Origin: Phascolarctobacterium sp.
GTDB taxonomy: Bacteria > Bacillota > Negativicutes > Acidaminococcales > Acidaminococcaceae
NCBI GenBank assembly: GCA_020024105.1
Contig: JAHHUH010000006.1
Coordinates: forward strand, 1 to 64,000
DNA length: 64,000 nt
Reading direction: 5' to 3'
The stretch's first letter is position 1; every line of letters begins with the position of its first letter. A program made the translations under genes and the position numbers. The notes beneath the pieces were generated by a model, which worked only from the letters and a program-made list of their open reading frames with translations, ran no database searches and had not been told where the DNA came from. Shown here piece by piece: positions 58,823 to 64,000 of the stretch.

Positions 58823-59335
58823 TTATTTAACTTCAGTTTCAACTCTTGCCAGGATAAAGCAAAGGTCGGACAGACGGTTCAGACAAACCAGCACATTGGG
58901 ATTGACCGCTTCCGTTTCAGCCAAACGTAACAAGCACCGTTCAGCGCGACGGGTGGTAGTACGGGCAATATCCAATGCAGCAGCACCAACGGTGTCGCCG
59001 GGAATCAAGAAACTTCCTAAGGGCTGGAGCAGGCTATCGTATTTATCAATAGTTGCTTCAAACAGCTTGACATGATCTTCCTTTATGTAGGGTTCAGGAA
59101 GGTTCAGGCTAGCAATATCAGCCATTACGGACATCAATAATTTCTGTACATCATAAATAGTCTGCTTAACATCTTCGCGTTTTACATTTGCACGAGCTAA
59201 GCCTAAAGCGGAGGTTATTTCGTCAACGGTACCATAAGCTTCAACACGTAAGCTTTGTTTGGGTACTCTCTCTCCAGTATACAGGCCAGTAGTACCCTTA
59301 TCACCAGTTCTAGTATATACAGCAGCTTTTTTCAT
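58823..59335 (-). CDS. Cob(I)yrinic acid a,c-diamide adenosyltransferase, PduO type
   Basis: ATP:cob(I)alamin adenosyltransferase that makes adenosylcobalamin; 170 residues, a trimeric five-helix bundle. Marks are VYTRTGDKGTTGLYTGERVPK (split: VYTRTGDKGTTGLY, GERVPK), EAYGTVDEITSALGLAR, FLIPGDT and ARTTTRRAERCL, ending with LNRLSDLCFILAR. The ATG at 59335 follows AGGAGGAAGC. Its presence implies B12-dependent metabolism (for example methylmalonyl-CoA mutase), but none is in the window. Confidence 0.93.
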   Translation of the reverse strand: MKKAAVYTRTGDKGTTGLYTGERVPKQSLRVEAYGTVDEITSALGLARANVKREDVKQTIYDVQKLLMSVMADIASLNLPEPYIKEDHVKLFEATIDKYDSLLQPLGSFLIPGDTVGAAALDIARTTTRRAERCLLRLAETEAVNPNVLVCLNRLSDLCFILARVETEVK

Positions 59336-59392
59336 TCTGCTTCCTCCTTTCAAGAACAAAACAAGAAAACAATCACATTAAAACAAATCAAA

Positions 59393-59806
59393 TTAATAAA
59401 CTTCCTCAGGTTTGAAGAAGTTGTTGATTTCGCGTTCAGCAGCTTCCGGGCTATCGGAACCATGAACAATGTTTTCAGCGATGCTCAAAGCATAGTCGCC
59501 ACGGATGGAGCCGGGAACAGCTTCCAAAGGATTGGTAGCACCATTCAAAGCACGAACAGCTTTAATAGCATTTTCGCCGCTGATTACCATGCAAACCAGA
59601 GGAGAAGAGGTGATGAAGTCAACCAATTCGCCAAAGAAGGGTTTGCCTTCATGTTCAGCATAGTGAAATTTAGCTTGAGCTTCGGTTACTTTAACTAATT
59701 TCAAAGCGGATACTTTCAAGCCGCGATGTTCAAAACGAGCGATGATATCGCCGATCAAATTTTTCTTAACACCATCAGGTTTTACGAGTACTAAAGTTTT
59801 TTCCAT
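59393..59806 (-). CDS. ndk: Nucleoside diphosphate kinase
   Basis: Transfers phosphate between nucleoside di- and triphosphates through a phospho-histidine; 137 residues. Active-site His115 in NIVHGSDSPEAAEREI; other marks are LVLVKPDGVKKNLIGDII and PGSIRGDYAL. AAGGAGA precedes the ATG. Own promoter (TTGACT at 59866-59871, TAGTAT at 59843-59848). Confidence 0.97.
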   Translation of the reverse strand: MEKTLVLVKPDGVKKNLIGDIIARFEHRGLKVSALKLVKVTEAQAKFHYAEHEGKPFFGELVDFITSSPLVCMVISGENAIKAVRALNGATNPLEAVPGSIRGDYALSIAENIVHGSDSPEAAEREINNFFKPEEVY

Positions 59807-59842
59807 TGTAAAATCTCCTTATTAATAAGTATTATAGTATTT

Positions 59843-59871
59843 ATACTAAACCGCAGAACGATTTTAGTCAA
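59843..59871 (-). promoter_or_regulatory. Promoter of ndk
   Basis: TTGACT, 17-base spacer, TAGTAT. The -35 box sits immediately downstream of the M42 peptidase stop codon. Confidence 0.6.
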
Positions 59872-59872
59872 G

Positions 59873-60949
59873 TTAAGCTTTTAATAATTCTTGATATTTA
59901 GCAGCATCCAATTTTGCCAGCATAGCAGTAATCAATTTTACGCAATCCAGATAATCATCCATATGGATTACGGATTGATGGCTATGGATGTAACGGGTAG
60001 GAATGCTGAAGCCCAGGGTCAGGACGCCGGGGCCTACCAGATGGATACGGCCACCATCGGTACCGCCACCCTCAGAAATGCTGATCTGGGTTTTCAAGCC
60101 CAATTCCTTGGCAGTTTCAAAGGCAAAGTCACGCAGGGCGGTGCAGGGAATCATGGTTGCATCAAAGATGGAAATGGCAATGCCCTCGCCAATCTTCGCC
60201 GGAGCCACCTCATCGCTGACACCGGGGGTACCACCTGCTACACAGGTATCAATAATAAAGGCAACATCCGGTTGGAGCATGGTTGCAGAGGTTTGTGCGC
60301 CACGCAGGCCAACCTCCTCCTGAACGGTTGCTACACCATAAACAGTGTTGGGAGTAGAATTATTGTGGACATTTTCCATAACGTCCGCCATTACAGCGCA
60401 GCCGATACGGTTATCCCAAGCCTTACCCACCAGAGTTTTGCCGTCACCCATCTGTGCCATCTGGACGTCGGGAGTAACGGGGCAGCCTTCATAAACGCCC
60501 ATCTCACGTACTTCTTCTTCACTATAGGCACCGATATCGATGTACATATTTTTCTTTTGTGCTACCTTGCTGCGTTCCTCAGCAGAAAGTACATGGGGCG
60601 GGGTGCTACCGATAACGCCCACCAGGTCACCCTTGCGGCCATGGACGATGACACGCTGGCTGAGCATAACCTGCTCCCACCAGCCGCCTAAGCAGACAAA
60701 TTTCAAATAGCCTTCCTTGGTAATGTATTTTACCATGAAGCCTACCTCATCCATATGGCTGGCCAGCATTACCTTGGGAGCCTTGCTGTCAGCTGCTTCC
60801 TTAGTAAAAACCAGACTGCCCAATTTATCATAGCTGACCTCAGCCATGCCGGACAAGCGTTCCAAAAGTACTTTTTTTATACGGCCCTCAAAGCCAGATA
60901 CGCCGCAGGTTTCAGAATATCTCTTCAACCATTGTAATTTTTCATCCAT
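59873..60949 (-). CDS. M42-family metallo-aminopeptidase
   Basis: Dinuclear metal aminopeptidase of the glutamyl/deblocking (PepA-type, M42) group; 358 residues. Metal ligands and active site: MLASHMDEVGFMV, KAWDNRIGCAV, ATVQEEVGLRGAQTS (catalytic Glu pair), CVAGGTPG and the late His in TRYIHSHQSVIH. Often forms large tetrahedral complexes that trim peptides in the cytoplasm. It starts two bases after the htpX stop, forming an htpX-M42 operon. Confidence 0.93.
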   Translation of the reverse strand: MDEKLQWLKRYSETCGVSGFEGRIKKVLLERLSGMAEVSYDKLGSLVFTKEAADSKAPKVMLASHMDEVGFMVKYITKEGYLKFVCLGGWWEQVMLSQRVIVHGRKGDLVGVIGSTPPHVLSAEERSKVAQKKNMYIDIGAYSEEEVREMGVYEGCPVTPDVQMAQMGDGKTLVGKAWDNRIGCAVMADVMENVHNNSTPNTVYGVATVQEEVGLRGAQTSATMLQPDVAFIIDTCVAGGTPGVSDEVAPAKIGEGIAISIFDATMIPCTALRDFAFETAKELGLKTQISISEGGGTDGGRIHLVGPGVLTLGFSIPTRYIHSHQSVIHMDDYLDCVKLITAMLAKLDAAKYQELLKA

Positions 60950-60951
60950 AT

Positions 60952-61797
60952 TTATTTACCTCTTTTACTTCTCATTTCCGCAGCCTGCTGACGTAACAGC
61001 TGTACGCGTTCCTCAGTGCTGGGGTGAGTACTAAACAAGTTTTTCATATCCCTGCCGGTAAAGGGATTGATGATGAACATATGGGCGGTTGCTTCTGTGG
61101 CATTGGGCATGGTACGACGTTGGGCATAGGCTTCGATTTTCAAAAGCGCATCTGCCAGGGCGTCCGGATTGCCGGAGATTTCGCCACCGGATTTATCCGC
61201 CATGTATTCACGGGAACGGGACACGCCCATCTGGATCAGCATGGCAGCCAAGGGCGCCAAAAGCATTACCAGGATAGTTGCAATGGGATTACGGTTATCC
61301 TCATCACTGCCGCCGCCAAAGAACATTCCCCATTGGGCAATGGTGCTGATAGCACCGGCCATGGAGGCTGCTACCGTACTGATCAGGATATCGCGATGCT
61401 TAACGTGGCTCAATTCATGGCCCAAAACGCCAGCCAGCTCCTCCTCGGTCAGCATTTCTGCCAGAGCAGAATTTACTGCCACTGCCGCATGCTCCGGATC
61501 ACGACCGGTTGCAAAGGCATTGGGCACGGGGCTGTCGATAATATATACCTTGGGCATAGGCAGACCGGCACGTTGAGCCAAGCGCTCCACAATGCCGTAC
61601 AGCGTGGGAGCGGTATGACGATCCACCTGCTGTGCATGATAGTGAGCTAAAACCATCTTGTCACTATTCCAATAGGTATAAAAATTGATGGCCACACCTA
61701 CAAAAAGCATGACGGTCATACCCTGGATACCACCAAAGAAATCACCAATTAACATTAAGAGGGCTGTCATCAGGCCCATTAATAACGCTGTTTGCAT
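60952..61797 (-). CDS. htpX: HtpX-type membrane zinc metalloprotease
   Basis: M48 protease of the cytoplasmic membrane that helps remove damaged membrane proteins; 281 residues. Zinc motif HELSHVKH (HExxH) at about residue 130, further ligand Glu in SREYMADKSGGEISG, two N-terminal and two central hydrophobic segments, and C-terminal LFSTHPSTEERV. AGGAGGATTTAGAATT precedes the ATG. An extended -10 (TATAAT at 61857-61862) is upstream. Confidence 0.95.
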   Translation of the reverse strand: MQTALLMGLMTALLMLIGDFFGGIQGMTVMLFVGVAINFYTYWNSDKMVLAHYHAQQVDRHTAPTLYGIVERLAQRAGLPMPKVYIIDSPVPNAFATGRDPEHAAVAVNSALAEMLTEEELAGVLGHELSHVKHRDILISTVAASMAGAISTIAQWGMFFGGGSDEDNRNPIATILVMLLAPLAAMLIQMGVSRSREYMADKSGGEISGNPDALADALLKIEAYAQRRTMPNATEATAHMFIINPFTGRDMKNLFSTHPSTEERVQLLRQQAAEMRSKRGK

Positions 61798-61856
61798 TAA
61801 TTCTAAATCCTCCTAAAACAATTAGACATTAGCTACAGGGAAATCCCTGTTTTTTA

Positions 61857-61862
61857 ATTATA
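61857..61862 (-). promoter_or_regulatory. Promoter -10 of htpX
   Basis: TATAAT with extended -10 TGT. A small dyad ACAGGGA-TT-TCCCTGT in the leader follows at about 61834-61851. Confidence 0.5.
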
Positions 61863-61874
61863 ACAAGAAGATTA

Positions 61875-62309
61875 TTATTTTTCAATTTGCTCTTTAATAG
61901 AGTTCAACATATTTTCACTATTTTCCCTTACCTTGCGCTTCAGGATGGGATTCAAAAGGCCGGCAATCATTGGAATACCAAATTCAAAGTCCACGGCCAG
62001 GCTGACCTCACAGCTGTCGCCCTGGGGGACAATCTGCCAGCTGCCCTCCATTTTCTTCAAATCACCCTCAGTCTGGGCATAGGTAATCTTCAATTCTTCA
62101 GGATAGAAGGTATCCTTTTCCGTCCAGACGATTTTGCGCCCGTCCACATTGGAAACCCAATGGGAAACATCGTAATTATCGCCCACCTCCAGCAGCTCTA
62201 CGCTCACCAGATCCTTCATGAATTTAGGATAGCTGGGCATATCCTTGACAATATCAAAAATTTGTTGACCCTGACCCTTAATAACAGTCTTTACTTCAAC
62301 GTATGGCAT
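61875..62309 (-). CDS. SRPBCC (Coq10/START-like) family protein
   Basis: A 144-residue protein of the polyketide-cyclase/Coq10 START-like fold that binds hydrophobic ligands. Features are the amphipathic DIVKDMPSYPKFMKDLVSVE, WTEKDTFYPEELKITY, and the C-terminal helix beginning GLLNPILKRKVRENSENML. It lies 11 bases after a class III aminotransferase gene, with AAGGAGAAAG before its ATG, so they share an operon. Ligand unknown. Confidence 0.85.
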   Translation of the reverse strand: MPYVEVKTVIKGQGQQIFDIVKDMPSYPKFMKDLVSVELLEVGDNYDVSHWVSNVDGRKIVWTEKDTFYPEELKITYAQTEGDLKKMEGSWQIVPQGDSCEVSLAVDFEFGIPMIAGLLNPILKRKVRENSENMLNSIKEQIEK

Positions 62310-62320
62310 ATTCTTTCTCC

Positions 62321-63562
62321 TTATAAATCCTCAATCGCTTCGGCAGTTTGTTTAACTGCGTCGCGGAATTGCTCCAACACATAATCCACTACTTCCTTGG
62401 GCATGATCAGCGGCGGCTCAATCCGGATAACCTTAGGATTGTTCAAGGTATAGGCGACGATAATAGACTTGTCAATCATCAGAGCCATCAGCATGCCACC
62501 GGCACCCTCCTTGGTCAAATCAATGCCCATCATCATGCCACGGCCACGTATCTCCCTGATAACCTTGGGAAATTCCTTCTGAATGGCCTCCAGGCCAGCC
62601 TTGAAGTAAGCACCGGTTTCGGTGGAGCGACGGAGCAGGTCCTCCTCCTCAATAGCCTTGATGGCAGCCACACCGGCAGCACAGGCCATTTCATTACCGC
62701 CAAAGGTGGAGGTGTGCAGGAATGGTGCCTCAATCAGACCCTGCCAAGCAGCCGGAGTACCAATAATAGCACCAATGGGCATAACGCCACCACCCAAGGC
62801 CTTCGCACAGGCCATCAGGTCGGGCTGCACAGCCTCGTGGTCCACGCCGAACCATTTACCGGTACGGCCGATACCGGTCTGTACCTCATCAGCAATAAGG
62901 AGTGCTCCCCTAGCATGGCAGAGCTCCTCCACCTGCTTCAGATAACCGGCCGGAGGAATGATGATACCACCCTCACCCTGGATGGGCTCCAGGATAACAG
63001 CGGCAGTTTCTTCGGTTATAGCGGCCTCCATTGCCTGTAAATCACCATAGGGGACATGGGTAAAGCCCTCTAACAGGGGCTTAAAGGGGTCACGGTACAA
63101 ATCACGTCCGGTAGCAGTCAAACTGCCCATGGTCTTACCATGGAAGGCATTTGCCGCAGCGACAAATTTAGTACGCTTCGTAGCCAGGCGGGCCAGCTTT
63201 AAGCAACCCTCCACGGCCTCCGTACCGCTATTAACGAAAAAGCTGTATTGCAGAGCACCGGGAGTGATACGGGCCAGCTCCTCGGACAAATCAGCCAGGG
63301 GACGGTTAAGCAGCACCTTACCGCACATGGGCATAGTATGCAGGACATTTTCTACGGCCTCCACCACCTTGGGATGACGATGACCCAAAGCGAACATGCC
63401 GTAGCCGCCCAGGCAGTCAATAAATTTACGGCCGGTGCTGTCAGTAACGATCCAGCCCTCTGCCTGGCTTTCTACACAAGCCAGACCCATGAAGCGGAAC
63501 AGACGGGCCTGGGCAGGATTAACATATTTTTCATATTTGGCAATAGTTTCTTCGACAAACAT
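62321..63562 (-). CDS. Class III PLP aminotransferase (putrescine/acetylornithine type)
   Basis: A 413-residue fold-type I aminotransferase. PLP lysine in LMACAKALGGGVMPIGA, with preceding DEVQTGIGRTG; substrate-side FVNSGTEAVEGCLKLAR and AFHGKTMGSLTATG. The sequence resembles putrescine aminotransferases (PatA) more than ArgD, since it starts with YEKYVNPAQARL and has SFGG-like TFGGNEMACAAG. Acetylornithine or 4-aminobutyrate aminotransferase remain possible. Followed by the SRPBCC gene. Confidence 0.88.
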   Translation of the reverse strand: MFVEETIAKYEKYVNPAQARLFRFMGLACVESQAEGWIVTDSTGRKFIDCLGGYGMFALGHRHPKVVEAVENVLHTMPMCGKVLLNRPLADLSEELARITPGALQYSFFVNSGTEAVEGCLKLARLATKRTKFVAAANAFHGKTMGSLTATGRDLYRDPFKPLLEGFTHVPYGDLQAMEAAITEETAAVILEPIQGEGGIIIPPAGYLKQVEELCHARGALLIADEVQTGIGRTGKWFGVDHEAVQPDLMACAKALGGGVMPIGAIIGTPAAWQGLIEAPFLHTSTFGGNEMACAAGVAAIKAIEEEDLLRRSTETGAYFKAGLEAIQKEFPKVIREIRGRGMMMGIDLTKEGAGGMLMALMIDKSIIVAYTLNNPKVIRIEPPLIMPKEVVDYVLEQFRDAVKQTAEAIEDL

Positions 63563-63610
63563 CTCTTAACCTTCTTTGTAGTATATTTTATGCGCGCTCA
63601 TATCAGCTGA

Positions 63611-64000
63611 TTAGTATAACAGCTCCGTAACGGGAACAAAGGTCACGCCCATGTCAAGGAAGTCCTGCATATGCTGCTCCCAGACGCGGACGGTAGCCGG
63701 ACGGGCATGACAGATGGCGATTGCACTACCATTCTTAACTGCGGAACGGATAGCTCTTTCAATCTCCTGACGGATTTCTGCCTCATCCGTGCTATTATCC
63801 AGGAAGAAATCCCTGTTCGCCGTAGGCACGCCCAGCTGCTGTGCCAGGGGATTACCCAGAGAGCTGGCAATGGTACGGCTGTCTAAGAAGAACATGCCCT
63901 GGCGCTTCAGCTCCTGCAGCACTGCCTTCATTACCCGCTCATCACTGGTCGCCTTGGAGCCCTGGTGATTATTTACGCCTACGATACCCGGCAGGCTTTC
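63611..64000 (-). CDS. Divergent polysaccharide deacetylase (YibQ-type), C-terminal part
   Basis: The last 129 codons of a DUF610/PF04748 family protein; the N-terminal part lies past the right edge. Signature GVNNHQGSKATSDERVM, followed by FFLDSRT and AIAICHARPATVRVWEQ with the catalytic-type His. These are exported or membrane-anchored NodB-fold proteins with likely altered activity on cell-surface polysaccharide. It ends 48 bases before the aminotransferase start. Confidence 0.88.
   Translation of the reverse strand, partial: ESLPGIVGVNNHQGSKATSDERVMKAVLQELKRQGMFFLDSRTIASSLGNPLAQQLGVPTANRDFFLDNSTDEAEIRQEIERAIRSAVKNGSAIAICHARPATVRVWEQHMQDFLDMGVTFVPVTELLY

Noticed and set aside
1..64000. 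tRNA, rRNA and insertion sequences
   Set aside because: No tRNA-like or rRNA-like sequence and no transposase or IS terminal repeats were recognised anywhere in the window.

Overview
The window reads as a chromosomal segment of a low-to-medium GC Bacillota. The best support is gene order: ylxM-ffh-rpsP-khpA-ylqD-rimM-trmD next to rplS, lepB and rbgA; a radical-SAM gene leading into smc-ftsY; addBA; a CcpN-like regulator paired with the pyruvate,phosphate dikinase regulator; ribonuclease HIII; and a T-box leader. Pantothenate and C4/amino-acid type sodium symporters, an NhaC antiporter and PduO-type cobalamin adenosyltransferase would suit an anaerobic Negativicutes species (Acidaminococcaceae-like), but that placement is inference.

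Layout. 0-7.2 kb: tsf and rpsB, an NhaC antiporter, and a trkA-trkH-trkH potassium operon, all leftward. 7.2-8.8 kb: about 1.6 kb without a convincing gene, holding a two-repeat CRISPR mini-array with a long leader. 8.8-16.1 kb: ppsR/ccpN-like pair, DUF896, RluA-type synthase and class II aldolase, then GT39, flippase-like membrane protein and rnhC. 16.2-29.3 kb is the accessory stretch: a TIR-like protein, a SUKH protein, an amidase-DUF1659-DUF2922-YvrJ operon, three small XRE-type regulators, a structured non-coding locus, a remnant Ada zinc-binding domain, an AT-rich subtilase plus AAA ATPase pair (IetAS-like defence or plasmid-stability module), a HAD protein, an unknown membrane protein, a second CRISPR array with a near-identical leader, and a gene interrupted by an in-frame amber codon. 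29.4-35.2 kb: two dps genes coding for identical proteins flank a T-box-controlled transporter-metY operon, followed by an S1-domain protein. 35.5-48.9 kb: the conserved translation, secretion and SMC block. 49.1-57.5 kb: panF with its small partner, then addBA with a small membrane gene. 57.5-64 kb: a sufB/sufD C-terminal relic, an XRE regulator, cobalamin adenosyltransferase, ndk, M42 peptidase, htpX, a SRPBCC protein, a class III aminotransferase and the end of a divergent polysaccharide deacetylase gene.

The most notable items are the pair of CRISPR arrays with no cas genes in view. They share a roughly 350-bp leader carrying a consensus promoter, lie in the same orientation, and bracket 20 kb of mostly accessory DNA. 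Others are the IetAS-like pair beside gene debris, the amidase/DUF1659/DUF2922/YvrJ operon, the gene-converted dps pair with a shared promoter palindrome, and an apparently methionine-specific T-box in front of a DAACS transporter and O-acetylhomoserine sulfhydrylase. All identifications are by eye from sequence; no database search was run.
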